Below, piece after piece: positions 1 to 8,626 of a DNA stretch of 64,000 nt. The notes under the pieces were generated by a model that saw nothing but the letters and a program-made list of their open reading frames with translations, had not been told where the DNA came from and searched no databases. The stretch comes from Natronohydrobacter thiooxidans (GTDB lineage: Bacteria; Pseudomonadota; Alphaproteobacteria; Rhodobacterales; Rhodobacteraceae). The position numbers and the translations under genes were made by a program. The stretch spans positions 310,001-374,000 of the forward strand of contig NZ_MJAP01000034.1 in the NCBI RefSeq assembly GCF_001884735.1, in the 5' to 3' direction. Position 1 is the first letter of the stretch. Every line of letters starts with the position of its first letter.

Positions 1-168
1 TTCTGGGTGGAAAACGGCCAGATCGCCTGGCCGGTCAATGAATGCACTATTGCGGGCAATCTGCGCGAGATGTTGGGCCGGATCACGCCCGCGAATGACG
101 CGAAGGACCATCTGTCCAGCGTCGTACCCTCGCTACTGGTTGAAGGGATGACCCTTGCCGGGGCGTAA
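1..168 (+). CDS. pmbA: PmbA/TldD-family metalloprotease component, C-terminal end only
   Basis: Open at the left edge of the window, so only the last 55 residues are visible, ending in TAA. They read FWVENGQIAWPVNECTIAGN and on to GNLREMLGRI, the pattern seen at the C-terminus of the PmbA (TldE) partner of the TldD/TldE protease. TldD itself usually ends with a different ENG..THPV pattern, hence the choice of PmbA. The family forms a cytosolic TldD/TldE heterodimer that degrades unfolded or modified peptides. The next gene overlaps its 3' end, so the two are probably cotranscribed. Assignment rests on the tail alone. Confidence 0.8.
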   Translation, partial: FWVENGQIAWPVNECTIAGNLREMLGRITPANDAKDHLSSVVPSLLVEGMTLAGA

Positions 169-934
169 GGATCTGGCGCTGCTGACCGATGCCGCCCGCG
201 CGGCGGGTGACATAGCCCGCCGGTATTTCGGTGCCGCGCCCCGCATCTGGGACAAGGGCGACGGGCAGGGGCCTGTGACCGAGGCCGATCTGGAAATCGA
301 CACCATGCTGCGCGCGCGCCTGATGGCGGCGCGCCCCGGTTATGGCTGGCTGTCCGAAGAAAGCGCGGGCGATGCGGACCGGCTGACAGCACCGCGCAGC
401 TTCATCATCGACCCGATCGACGGCACCCGCGCCTTTATCGACGGGCAGAAGGGCTTTGCTCATGCGCTGGCCGTGATCGAGGATGGGGTGCCGCTGGCCG
501 CTGTGGTCTATCTGCCGATGCTGGAGCGCTGCTACGGCGCCGCGCTTGGCCATGGCACGCATCTGAACGGGCAGCCGGTGCAGGTCAGCCCGCGCGCGTC
601 TATAGGCGGCGCGCAGGTGCTGGCGGCCAAACCCCAGTTGCAGCCGCATCAATGGCCCGGCGGCGTGCCGCAGGTCACGCGCCATTTCCGTCCTTCGCTG
701 GCATGGCGCATGGCGCTGGTCGCCGAAGGGCAGTTCGACGCCATGCTGACCCTGCGCCCGACATGGCATTGGGATATCGCGGCAGGGGCGCTCCTGATTT
801 CCGAAGCGGGGGGCGTCGTCACTTCGGGGCAGGGGCAGGGGCTGCGCTTTGACACGGCGCATCCGGCCTCGGACGGGGTGATCGCCGCCAATCCGGCACT
901 GCATGCCGCGCTTCTGGCGGCCCGGACCGGATAG
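155..934 (+). CDS. Inositol monophosphatase-family phosphatase (CysQ/SuhB-like)
   Basis: 259 residues, a normal length for the Mg-dependent inositol monophosphatase superfamily. Metal-binding motifs are visible: WLSEES near residues 65-70, DPIDGT at 86-91, and a WHWDIAAG segment near residue 205. Family members hydrolyse inositol phosphate, histidinol phosphate or 3'-phosphoadenosine-5'-phosphate. I cannot tell which substrate applies, though a PAP phosphatase (CysQ) role is plausible. The start is a TTG that overlaps the upstream pmbA stop by 14 bases; no in-frame ATG lies close by. The tight overlap suggests translational coupling with pmbA. Confidence 0.85.
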   Translation: MPGRKDLALLTDAARAAGDIARRYFGAAPRIWDKGDGQGPVTEADLEIDTMLRARLMAARPGYGWLSEESAGDADRLTAPRSFIIDPIDGTRAFIDGQKGFAHALAVIEDGVPLAAVVYLPMLERCYGAALGHGTHLNGQPVQVSPRASIGGAQVLAAKPQLQPHQWPGGVPQVTRHFRPSLAWRMALVAEGQFDAMLTLRPTWHWDIAAGALLISEAGGVVTSGQGQGLRFDTAHPASDGVIAANPALHAALLAARTG

Positions 935-965
935 GCCGCGACCGGGACCGGGAGCCAAGCGATCT

Positions 966-984
966 GGTCTTCGCCGCCTGACAA
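966..984 (+). repeat. Short motif TTCGCCGCCTGACAAGG, repeat-family-1 end motif
   Basis: The motif CTTCGCCGCCTGACAAGG lies between the phosphatase and transporter genes. It matches the right-end motif of the family-1 repeats (GTTCGCCACCTGAC) found at 2349, 28101, 58288 and, inverted, at 59329. Here it has no adjacent repeat core, so it may be a solo relic or chance similarity. Confidence 0.4.
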
Positions 985-1078
985 GGATAGCTTGGGCTGG
1001 CGTGAAGCCCGTCTCCCCATCCGTGGAAAGGGCCGTTTGCCGAAAACAGTTTGGGGCGCCCCTTGGGCCGTAGGGAAT

Positions 1079-1885
1079 ATGGATCAACCCGCCAAGTCGT
1101 CTTCGCCCCGCAACCTGCCCGCCGCTTTTGCAGGGGGGGCGGTCATCGGCACGCTTGGCGGCCTGATCGGCCTCGGGGGGGCCGAGTTCCGCTTGCCGCT
1201 CCTGATCGGCCTGTTCCGCTTTGCCGCGCTTGAAGCGGTGATCCTGAACAAGGCCATGAGCCTTGTCGTTGTGGCAACGGCGCTTCCGTTCCGCGCAGGA
1301 ACCGTTCCTTTCAGCGAGATCACGGCGCATTGGCCCATCGTGCTGAACCTTCTCGCCGGGAGCCTCGCGGGCGCATGGCTCGGGGCGGGATGGGCAACCC
1401 GACTGAAATCTGAAACGCTCTACAGGCTTCTCGCCCTTCTGCTGGTGCTGATCGCCGTGGTTCTGCTCTTCGGGCATGATACCGGCGCATCAAGCCCGCT
1501 TCTGACCGGCGCGGGCCAGATGATTGCGGGTGTCGCGGCCGGATTCGGCATCGGCATTATCGCCTCGCTGCTGGGCGTCGCGGGCGGCGAGTTGCTCATT
1601 CCGGCGCTGGTGCTGCTCTTTGGCACTGACATAAAGCTGGCGGGGTCGCTGTCGCTGGCGATCAGCCTGCCGACCATGCTGCTGGGCTTCGCCCGTTACA
1701 GCCGCGATCAGAGTTTCGCCGTCCTTGGGCGGAACCGGCGCTTCCTTCTGGTGATGGCGACCGGGTCCATCCTCGGCAGTTTCATCGGGGGCATGCTGCT
1801 GGGCGTGGTCCCGGGCACTATCCTCTTGCCCGCGCTGGCGTTGATCCTGCTCATCTCCGCTATCAAGGTCTGGCGGCACAAATAG
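1079..1885 (+). CDS. Sulfite exporter TauE/SafE-family membrane transporter
   Basis: 268 residues from the ATG at 1079, made almost wholly of hydrophobic segments separated by short loops. Paired glycine-rich motifs GGLIGLGGAEFRLP near residues 25-40 and SLLGVAGGELLIPA near 160-175 are the two duplicated half-repeats typical of TauE/SafE (DUF81) proteins. The family exports sulfite or sulfoacetate or other small anions across the inner membrane; the substrate here is unknown. An upstream extension to 992 is open but adds a non-family Arg-rich stretch, so I prefer 1079, which has TAGGGA upstream. It stands alone, followed by a 1.3 kb repeat region. Confidence 0.85.
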   Translation: MDQPAKSSSPRNLPAAFAGGAVIGTLGGLIGLGGAEFRLPLLIGLFRFAALEAVILNKAMSLVVVATALPFRAGTVPFSEITAHWPIVLNLLAGSLAGAWLGAGWATRLKSETLYRLLALLLVLIAVVLLFGHDTGASSPLLTGAGQMIAGVAAGFGIGIIASLLGVAGGELLIPALVLLFGTDIKLAGSLSLAISLPTMLLGFARYSRDQSFAVLGRNRRFLLVMATGSILGSFIGGMLLGVVPGTILLPALALILLISAIKVWRHK

Positions 1886-2032
1886 CCGGGCCCCAACGGA
1901 TAGCGGCAATGCGCCTGCCGGTCGCGGATCAGGCCTGTGCAGCGGTCCTTACGGAGGATCGCGCCCCCGCGCCGCTGGGGCTGGAGTATGAGCGGCAGGT
2001 TAGGGTCCGGAGAGGGCGCTGGCGGCGCATGG

Positions 2033-2062
2033 GTAGGGTGCGTGCTGTAGCACGCACCCTAC
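2033..2062. repeat. Perfect 14 bp inverted repeat, GTAGGGTGCGTG hairpin family (copy 1)
   Basis: GTAGGGTGCGTGCT is followed after 2 bases by its exact reverse complement AGCACGCACCCTAC. A second copy with one mismatch lies at 56917-56945, so this is a dispersed REP-like palindrome. It is far from any gene end on either side (TauE-like gene ends at 1885), with no T-run after it, so a terminator role is unlikely. Confidence 0.75.
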
Positions 2063-2167
2063 GGGGAGCTGCCAAGCGCCCTGCGGCAGGACAGCTTCTG
2101 CCCGGATTTTGTCCAGAGCCTGCGCGCGCGCAAAGCCCGGCAAGATCATCGCCTTCGCCATCGCCCG

Positions 2168-2372
2168 ACTGCCGGACTATGCCGCACCATGAACTGCCCG
2201 TCAAAACCGGCAGGAGCGCCCACCCGCGACCGGGCATTGCGCGGCTACCCTCGCGCCGTCAGCCGTCCGTTCTGTCTGGTGCCTCTGTCGCGGAGCACGA
2301 ATACGCCCGACCTGCTGCGCCGGGCAGGGCGCGCGCGCCGGTGTGCGTCTCTTCGTCACCTGACAAGGATAT
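2168..2372 (+). repeat. Dispersed repeat family 1, partial copy A
   Basis: Matches the right half of the family: CATGAACTGCCCGTCAAAAC, the GGCAGGAGCGCCCACCCGCG block, GCATTGCGCGG, then a tail shared with copy C (AATACGCCCG) and the end motif TCGTCACCTGACAAGG at 2353-2368. The left 19 bp arm is missing. Confidence 0.7.
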
Positions 2373-2419
2373 CCGGGCATAGGGCGGCGCCTGTTGCTGA
2401 CCATTACCCAGAAAGCCCC

Positions 2420-2625
2420 CGCGCGGAATCAAGGCCGCAGGCCGCCGCGCAGCGCCCGACCGCCCCACCGGGCGGGCGCTTCTCGCTGTTGGGCATTTCA
2501 AAACCGCTGGAATATGCCGCGCCATAAATTGCCTGCCTTCACTGTGGGAGCGCCCACCCGCGGTCGGGCGCTGCGCGGCGCTTCGCGCGCCGTCGACTGT
2601 CGGTTCGTCCCGCTTTGCCGACGCG
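2420..2625 (+). repeat. Dispersed repeat family 1, copy B
   Basis: The core at 2445-2578 (134 bp) is bounded by a perfect 19 bp inverted repeat: CCGCGCAGCGCCCGACCGC at 2445-2463 and GCGGTCGGGCGCTGCGCGG at 2560-2578. Inner arms GGGCGGGCGC and GAGCGCCCACCC extend the stem. The loop carries TTTCAAAACCGCTGGAATAT. Flanks match copies D and E on the left (GCGCGGAATCAAGGCCGCAG) and the 59 kb flank on the right (TTCGTCCCGCTTTGCCGAC). Confidence 0.85.
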
Positions 2626-2812
2626 CTCAGAGACGCCCCCGCGCGGGACCAAGGCGCGCTTTGGGGGCGGGCGGTGCGGAGGCGCTGGAGGTGGCGTTCG
2701 CGGAAGTGGTGGGGGGAGGGGGAAGTCCCCGTTGCGGGGGCACCAGTCATGCGCGGCGTGTCGCACGGAGCTGGATGGGGCGGAGCCTATTTCCGACGCT
2801 CATGCAGAATCT

Positions 2813-3068
2813 CCCGCGCGGGATCAAGGCGCGCTTGCGCGCTGCCGCGCAGCGCCCGACCGCCCCCCAGGCGGGCGCTCCTCGCTGTCAGGCATTTCAA
2901 AACCGCTGGAATATGCCGCACCATAAACTGCCCTCAAAACCGGCAGGAGCGCCCACCCGCGACCGGGCACTGCGCGGCTTTCTCGTGCCGTCAACTGTCG
3001 GTTCTGTTCGGCCCCTCTGTAGCGGATCAGAATACGCCCGGCCCGCTGCACCGGACAGGAGGCGCGCG
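2813..3068 (+). repeat. Dispersed repeat family 1, copy C
   Basis: Left arm CCGCGCAGCGCCCGACCGC at 2845-2863 is identical to copy B; the right arm at 2959-2977 differs at three positions, each a transition. Shares TTTCAAAACCGCTGGAATAT and CATAAACTGCCC with the other copies, and a downstream block (AATACGCCCG, CCGCTGC) with copy A. Confidence 0.8.
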
Positions 3069-3206
3069 TCTGGGTGCTTCCCTTCACGCCGCTTTCCGGC
3101 CTATCTAGGGGGATAGGCAACATGAAAGATCACGCCCCGCCGTGCTGTCCCATTCGCTGATCATAAACCCGCCCGGCCCGCTGCCCCGCACAGGGGGGCT
3201 CTGAGC

Positions 3207-4412
3207 ATGCGCAATCTCGCGGGCCAACTCTACCTTCTGTCACGCAACCGCTCCACGTCGGTCCCTGCCGCGCTCGCGCAGCTGCCGCAGCCCTGCCTGT
3301 GGATGCATAGCGATGATCCGCGCGAGGCGCAGATCCTTGTCACCCTCTCCGAGGCGGTGCTGCAAAAAGAGGAAGGGCTGGGCGTGCTTCTGACCCTGCC
3401 CCGGAGTGCTGCTGCCGGGCTGCCCGATCTGCCGGGGCGCGTGATCCTGCCGCTGGAGGGCGATACCCCCGCACTGGTGCAGGAACTGGCGGCGCATGGG
3501 TATCTGCCCGCGGGTTTTCTGGTTGCCGCGACTGTCCTGCCTGCGGGCATGATCACCGCGCTGAGCCGCCGCAATGTCCCGGTTTTCGCCATCGACACGG
3601 ATGCGCCCGGTTTCGCCTCGGGCTGGCGGCATCTGCCGGGATTTGCGCGCGCGGTGCTGGCCTGTCTGGACCATGTGTTCCTGCAATCGCCTGCCGCGCG
3701 GGGGGCGTGGCTGGATCAGGGCCTGCCTGCTGACGCGCTCAGCCTCTGCGGCAGACTGTCTGCGACCCCGGCGGCGCTGGGCTGCAACGAGGCCGAGCGC
3801 GATGCGCTGGCCGAGGCCTTCCGCCATCGCCCCATCTGGCTGGCCGTGGGCGTGCCCGAACGCGAAGAGGCGGTGATTCTGGCCGCCCATCGCGAAGCCT
3901 TGCGCGAAAATCACCGGCTGGCCCTGATCCTGCATCCGGCGGATCCGCAGCGCGGCCCGGAGCTGAAAGAGATTTTCGCCGCCCAGTTCATCACCGCGCT
4001 GCGCTCGCTCGATGATCTGGTGACCCCCGAGACCCAGGTCTATATCGCCGATACCGAAGGCGAGCGCGGGCTGTGGTACCGGCTCGCCACCGCCTGCTAT
4101 CTGGGCGGCTCGCTGACGGGTGAGGGGGCGCTGGTCTCGCCGCTGGAACCTGCGGGTCTGGGCTGCGCCATCGTGCATGGCCGCGTCTATGGGCGCCATG
4201 CCGAGGCGTTTGACCTGCTGCGCGAAGCCCGCGCGACGCGGATGATCCAGAGCGCGGATGCGCTCGGATCGGCGATCTGCACCGCCCTGCGCCCCGAACG
4301 CGCCGCAGATCAGGCGCATCGCGGCTGGCAGGTGATCTCAAGCGGCTATGAGGCCACCGAGACCGTGATCGAGGCGCTGCTATCCGCCGCCCATACGCAG
4401 AAAGGCCCATGA
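3207..4412 (+). CDS. waaA: Divergent 3-deoxy-D-manno-octulosonic acid (Kdo) transferase-like protein
   Basis: 401 residues. Position immediately before lpxK and a two-domain glycosyltransferase layout fit a GT30 Kdo transferase (WaaA/KdtA) that adds Kdo to lipid IVA at the inner membrane. The central [16 protein letters not shown] (near 217-232) resembles the HxGEE..LAAH segment of that family, and a late [13 protein letters not shown] segment resembles its donor-binding site. It departs from standard WaaA: the N-terminal membrane anchor is not obvious and the usual SxGE catalytic-base motif reads SDDPREA near residues 35-41. It could therefore be a specialised or non-canonical member. Its stop overlaps the lpxK start (ATGA). 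Confidence 0.65.
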   Translation: MRNLAGQLYLLSRNRSTSVPAALAQLPQPCLWMHSDDPREAQILVTLSEAVLQKEEGLGVLLTLPRSAAAGLPDLPGRVILPLEGDTPALVQELAAHGYLPAGFLVAATVLPAGMITALSRRNVPVFAIDTDAPGFASGWRHLPGFARAVLACLDHVFLQSPAARGAWLDQGLPADALSLCGRLSATPAALGCNEAERDALAEAFRHRPIWLAVGVPEREEAVILAAHREALRENHRLALILHPADPQRGPELKEIFAAQFITALRSLDDLVTPETQVYIADTEGERGLWYRLATACYLGGSLTGEGALVSPLEPAGLGCAIVHGRVYGRHAEAFDLLREARATRMIQSADALGSAICTALRPERAADQAHRGWQVISSGYEATETVIEALLSAAHTQKGP

Positions 4413-5401
4413 TGCGCCCTCCGGGATTCTGGTATAACCCGCAAGCGCGCCCCGGCCTGCTCGCGCATCTTCTGGCGCCCTTGGGCGCGCTTTATGCAAG
4501 CCAGACCGCCCGGCGCGTGGCCCGCGCACCCGACTGGCGCGCGCCGGTGCCGGTGATCTGCGTCGGCAATCTGAATGTCGGCGGCACTGGCAAGACCCCC
4601 ACGGTCATCGCAGTGGTGCAGATGCTGCAGGCGATGGGCGCGGGCCCGCATGTAATCTCGCGCGGTTATGGCGGGCGGCTGGAAGGGCCGCTACGCGTGT
4701 CCGAACGCGCGCATACTGCGGATGATGTCGGCGACGAGCCGCTGCTGATTTCGGCCTTCGCCCCGGTCTGGGTGGCGCGCGATCGGGCGGCCGGGGCGCG
4801 CGAAGCCGTCGCGGCAGGCGCGCAGGTTCTGGTCATGGATGACGGGTTTCAGAACCCGGCGCTCGCGAAGGATCTGTCGCTGATCGTGGTCGATGCTGCC
4901 GTGGGCTTCGGCAATGGCCGCGTCCTGCCCGCTGGGCCCCTGCGCGAGCCGGTGGCGGTGGGGCTGAGGCGTGCAGATATGATCATCAGCATCGGCCCGC
5001 CCGAAATGCAGGCGCGGTTCAGCCCGGAAGCGCTGGGCCTGCCGGTGCTGCGCGGCGCACTCAGGCCGTTGCAGATGGGGATGTCCTGGCAGGGGCTGCG
5101 GGTGCTGGCATTCGCGGGCATCGGGCGGCCCGAGAAATTCTTTGCGACCCTGCGCAGCGAGGGGGCAGAGGTGCTGCGCGCCGAAGCGCTGAGCGATCAC
5201 CAGCCGCTGACCGACGCGCTGATGGCGCGGCTGGCGCTGGAGGCCAAGGCGCTGGGGGCGCAGCTGGTCACGACCGAGAAGGATGCGGTGCGCTTGCCGC
5301 CCTCGTTCCGGGCGAAGGTTCTGGCATTGCCGGTGCGGCTGGAACTGGAAGACGACGCGCGGTTGCGCGCGGCGCTCTCCGGGCTTTTCCCGCCCCGGTG
5401 A
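4409..5401 (+). CDS. lpxK: Tetraacyldisaccharide 4'-kinase
   Basis: 330 residues. LpxK phosphorylates the 4' position of the lipid A disaccharide with ATP at the cytoplasmic face of the inner membrane. The Walker A loop VGGTGKTP sits at 57-64 within the typical [14 protein letters not shown] context, and the family motif VMDDGFQNP lies near residue 145. A C-terminal [10 protein letters not shown] segment is also characteristic. Two ATGs in tandem (4409 and 4412) could start it; the first overlaps the upstream stop as ATGA, so the pair is probably translationally coupled and both act in lipid A assembly. Confidence 0.95.
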   Translation: MMRPPGFWYNPQARPGLLAHLLAPLGALYASQTARRVARAPDWRAPVPVICVGNLNVGGTGKTPTVIAVVQMLQAMGAGPHVISRGYGGRLEGPLRVSERAHTADDVGDEPLLISAFAPVWVARDRAAGAREAVAAGAQVLVMDDGFQNPALAKDLSLIVVDAAVGFGNGRVLPAGPLREPVAVGLRRADMIISIGPPEMQARFSPEALGLPVLRGALRPLQMGMSWQGLRVLAFAGIGRPEKFFATLRSEGAEVLRAEALSDHQPLTDALMARLALEAKALGAQLVTTEKDAVRLPPSFRAKVLALPVRLELEDDARLRAALSGLFPPR

Positions 5402-5449
5402 GGCGGGAAGGAAGCCGGACCTCGGGGGCATCGAGCCCCCTCGGTCCGG
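5387..5449. terminator. Stem-loops between convergent lpxK and gabD
   Basis: Two hairpins: TTCCCGCC/GGCGGGAA spanning the lpxK stop (5387-5409), then CCGGACC-TC-GGGGGC with its mirror GCCCCC-TC-GGTCCGG (5415-5449). The second has a 13 bp stem with a TC/TC mismatch and a 5-base loop. No T-run follows on either strand, so this may be a weak or factor-assisted bidirectional terminator. Confidence 0.5.
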
Positions 5450-5496
5450 TCGCAGGGCCCGCGCGCTGGCGCGCTTGCAGCCCTGCTCCGGTGCGC

Positions 5497-6975
5497 TCAG
5501 ACGCTCAGGCAGACATATTTCATCTCCAGGTAATCCTCGGTGCCGTGCAGCGAGCCCTCGCGCCCGAGCCCCGATTGCTTGACCCCGCCGAAAGGCGCCA
5601 CCTCGGTCGAGATGATCCCGGTATTGACGCCGACAATCCCGTATTCCAGCGCTTCCTGAACGCGGGTGATCCGGCCCACATCGCGGGCGTAGAAATAAGA
5701 GGCAAGACCGAAGATCGTGTCATTGGCCATGGCGATCACCTCTTCCTCACTCTCGAACCGAAACAGCGGCGCCAGCGGGCCAAAGGTTTCCTCAGTCGCG
5801 ACCTTCATCGCCTGCGTGACGCCGGTCACGATGGTCGGCTCGAAGAAACTGCCGCCATTGCCATGTTTGCGCCCGCCGGTCAGCACCGCGCCGCCCTTGG
5901 CCAGTACATCGGCGATATGATCCTCGACCTTCTCGACGGCTTCAGTATTGATCAGCGGACCCAGATCCGTGCCCTCTGCCAGCCCGTCACCGACCTGCAA
6001 TTTCTCGACCGCCGCTTTCAGCTTTTCGGCAAAGGCATCATAGACCCCGGCCTGCACATAGATGCGGTTGGCACAGACGCAGGTCTGCCCGTTATTGCGG
6101 TATTTCGACATCATCGCGCCCTGCACGGCGGCATCCAGATCGGCATCATCAAACACGATGAAAGGGGCATTACCGCCCAGTTCCATGGAACATTTCATCA
6201 CCTGATCGGCGGCCTGCCGCAGCAGGATCCGGCCCACCTCAGTACTGCCGGTGAAGGTCAGCTTGCGCACGATCGGGTTCTCGCAGAACTCCTTGCCGAT
6301 ATCCGAGGCCCGGCTGGAGGGCAGCACCGACAACAGCCCCTTCGGCACGCCCGCGCGTTCCGCCAGCACCGCCATCGCCAGCGCCGAAAGCGGGGTTTCC
6401 GCCGCCGGGCGCGCGACGAAGCCACAGCCCACCGCCAGCGCGGGCGCCACCTTGCGCGCGATCATCGCATTGGGGAAATTCCACGGCGTGATCGAAGCCG
6501 CAACCCCGATCGGCTGGCGCAGCACCGAGATGCGCTTGTCGGGCTGATGGCCGGGGATGATCTCGCCATAGACGCGCCGCGCCTCCTCAGAGAACCATTC
6601 GACAAAAGCCGCGCCATAGGCGATCTCGCCGCGCGCTTCAGCCAGCGGCTTGCCCATTTCGGCGGTCAGGATCACGGCCAGATCTTCCTGATTCTCCATC
6701 ATCAGATCGAACCAGCGCCGCAGCACGCCCGCACGCTCCTTGGCCGTGCGCGCGGCCCAGCCATGGCGCGCGGTCTCGGCGGCCTCGATGGCGCGCGCGG
6801 CTTCCTTGCGCGTCACATCCGCCACCCGCGCGATCACATCCCCGCGCGCCGGGTTGCGCACTTCGAATGTCGCACCGTCATCCGCGTCAATCCACTCGCC
6901 CGCAACAAGCGCGCGGGTTTCCAGCAGCGAGGGGTCGCGCAAAAGCGATTTCAGATCAGTGGGCTGGTCGAGCAT
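5497..6975 (-). CDS. gabD: NAD(P)-dependent succinate-semialdehyde dehydrogenase
   Basis: 492 residues from an ATG with a strong AAGGAGGAAG ribosome site just upstream; a longer reading to 7032 lacks one. It belongs to the aldehyde dehydrogenase superfamily: PWNFPNAM near residue 165, general-base region MELGGNAPFIVFDDADLD near 265, and the catalytic cysteine at residue 299 in NGQTCVCANR. The overall pattern and length fit the GabD group, which oxidises succinic semialdehyde to succinate in GABA catabolism. No GABA transaminase lies next to it, so other semialdehydes are possible. It is monocistronic and converges on lpxK. Confidence 0.85.
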   Translation of the reverse strand: MLDQPTDLKSLLRDPSLLETRALVAGEWIDADDGATFEVRNPARGDVIARVADVTRKEAARAIEAAETARHGWAARTAKERAGVLRRWFDLMMENQEDLAVILTAEMGKPLAEARGEIAYGAAFVEWFSEEARRVYGEIIPGHQPDKRISVLRQPIGVAASITPWNFPNAMIARKVAPALAVGCGFVARPAAETPLSALAMAVLAERAGVPKGLLSVLPSSRASDIGKEFCENPIVRKLTFTGSTEVGRILLRQAADQVMKCSMELGGNAPFIVFDDADLDAAVQGAMMSKYRNNGQTCVCANRIYVQAGVYDAFAEKLKAAVEKLQVGDGLAEGTDLGPLINTEAVEKVEDHIADVLAKGGAVLTGGRKHGNGGSFFEPTIVTGVTQAMKVATEETFGPLAPLFRFESEEEVIAMANDTIFGLASYFYARDVGRITRVQEALEYGIVGVNTGIISTEVAPFGGVKQSGLGREGSLHGTEDYLEMKYVCLSV

Positions 6976-7150
6976 TTCTCTTCCTCCTTGACGGGTCTTG
7001 ATCCTGCACGGGCGTCGCGCGCCCCGCATCATGGGGGAAAGCTAGGCGCTTTGCCGGGCTTTGTCACGGGCAGGGCAGGGCGCAAGGCAAGAAAGTCTTA
7101 ACAATCCTGTGCGATTCTCGGGGGCGCAGGGCAGATCACAGGGGCGCCGC

Positions 7151-8626
7151 ATGTGCGCGAAAGACCTCAAGGACAGCGCGGCTGAAAGCGCCGAACGCTT
7201 CTATTCCGAACTTGTGCTGCGGCACTCTTCGGATGCTGTCATCATCTCGGACCCGGCGCATATGGCGCTCTGGGTCAATCCCGGTTTCACTGCACAATCG
7301 GGCTATTCAGAAACCGAACTGATCGGCCAGAATGCCGGGCTGGCCCTGCGCGGGCCGGAAACCGACCCCGACACGCTGCGCCAGATCAGCCTTGCCTGCC
7401 AGCAGCGTCGCGAAATTCGCTGTGATATCCGGCTCTATACGAAATCCGGCGCGCCCTATTGGGTGGATCAGAAAGTGACGCCTGTCCATGACGCGACGGG
7501 GCGGCATACGCATTTCATCTCGACCATGCGCGACATCACCGAACGCAAGCTCTTGGAAGAACAGAATGAGGAAATGCGCCATGCCGAGGCGCTGCGCCAG
7601 TCCGAGCGCCAGCTTCTGGCCCTGACCAGCGAATGGCTCTATTCCGCCAAATCCTTCGAGGAACTGCTGATGGTGATCCAGCGCGCCATGCACACGCTGA
7701 TCCCCGAAGCCGATGGCGCGCTCTATGTCTATAATGACAGCCGCACCATGCTCGATCTGGCGACAAGCTGGGGCAGCCAGCCGGAATTTCCCCGCCATAT
7801 CCTGCCCGATGATTGCTGGGCGCTGCGACGGGGCCGTGCCTATGCTTACGGCCAGAAACCGATCCAGTTCGTCTGCGATCATGTCGCCAGATCCGGCACG
7901 CCCTATTTCTGCCTGCCGATCATCGCGCATGGCGAAACCATCGGGCTGATGCATATCGTCTTCGACGGGTTCGAGGACACTGGCGTCATGCGCCATATGC
8001 GCGATCAGGTCCTGGGCAATCGCTGGGAAATCTCGCTGATCTGCGGCGAGCAGATCAGCCTTGCCGTGGCCAATGTCCGTCTGCGTCAGGAATTGCACGA
8101 GAAATCCCTGCGCGATCCGCTGACGGGCCTGTGGAACCGGCGCTGGTTCATGGAGCAGGCGCAGCGCGAAATCACCTTCGCGCTGCGCGACGGGCGCGCG
8201 CTTTCGCTGATCGCGGTCGATGTGGACCATTTCAAGGCGTTCAACGACCGTTTCGGCCATGATGCCGGCGATCTGGTGCTGGGCGAGGTAGGTCGCGCGA
8301 TGGCCCGGCTGGCCTCTGAGAGCTTGCATCCCTGCCGGATCGGCGGCGAGGAATTCATCCTGCTGGGCGTCGATCACGATATGTCTCAGGCGCTGGCGAA
8401 AGCTGAAGAATTGCGCGCCGCCATCGGCAAGGTCGAATTGGCGGTTCTCGGGCAGACCCTGCCGCCGATTGCGATCTCGGCAGGGCTGGCGGTGCTGGGG
8501 CGCGACGGCAATGACCTGCAGCAACTGATGCACGCCGCCGACCGCGCGCTTTATCACGCCAAGGCGACGGGGCGGAACCGCGTCGTGTCGCACCCCCCGC
8601 CCGCGAGCGCGCCCGGTGCGGGGTAG
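7151..8626 (+). CDS. PAS-GAF-GGDEF diguanylate cyclase
   Basis: 491 residues from the ATG at 7151; upstream in-frame sequence to 7061 looks non-coding. Residues about 20-130 form a PAS/PAC sensor (SDAVIISDPAH, ISTMRDITERK), about 165-320 a GAF-like domain, and 325-480 a GGDEF domain with DPLTGLWNRRWF and the active-site GGEEF at 398-402. GGEEF proteins make cyclic di-GMP from two GTP. The position five residues before the active site reads SESL rather than RxxD, so the usual product-inhibition site is absent. No membrane segment is evident, which suggests a cytosolic sensor. No EAL domain follows. Confidence 0.88.
   Translation: MCAKDLKDSAAESAERFYSELVLRHSSDAVIISDPAHMALWVNPGFTAQSGYSETELIGQNAGLALRGPETDPDTLRQISLACQQRREIRCDIRLYTKSGAPYWVDQKVTPVHDATGRHTHFISTMRDITERKLLEEQNEEMRHAEALRQSERQLLALTSEWLYSAKSFEELLMVIQRAMHTLIPEADGALYVYNDSRTMLDLATSWGSQPEFPRHILPDDCWALRRGRAYAYGQKPIQFVCDHVARSGTPYFCLPIIAHGETIGLMHIVFDGFEDTGVMRHMRDQVLGNRWEISLICGEQISLAVANVRLRQELHEKSLRDPLTGLWNRRWFMEQAQREITFALRDGRALSLIAVDVDHFKAFNDRFGHDAGDLVLGEVGRAMARLASESLHPCRIGGEEFILLGVDHDMSQALAKAEELRAAIGKVELAVLGQTLPPIAISAGLAVLGRDGNDLQQLMHAADRALYHAKATGRNRVVSHPPPASAPGAG

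Larger units (their letters stand above)
1886..3206. other. 1.3 kb gene-free region made largely of repeat-family-1 copies
   Basis: No open frame here resembles a protein: the many overlapping frames on both strands are Arg/Pro/Ala-rich products of GC bias, and they run through repeated DNA. The stretch holds one hairpin (2033-2062), a partial family-1 repeat (2168-2372) and two fuller copies (2420-2625, 2813-3068). The part at 2626-2812 is G-rich and unmatched. The last 130 bases must carry the promoter of the following Kdo-transferase-like gene, but I see no convincing -35/-10 pair. Confidence 0.75.

Noticed and set aside
1909..3123. Overlapping medium-length frames on both strands
   Set aside because: They read through repeat family 1, are Arg/Pro-rich in all frames, and none has a ribosome site or known domain.
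5398..7101. 567-codon plus-strand open frame
   Set aside because: Antisense to the succinate-semialdehyde dehydrogenase, with its codon positions mirrored; Arg/His-rich and no motifs.
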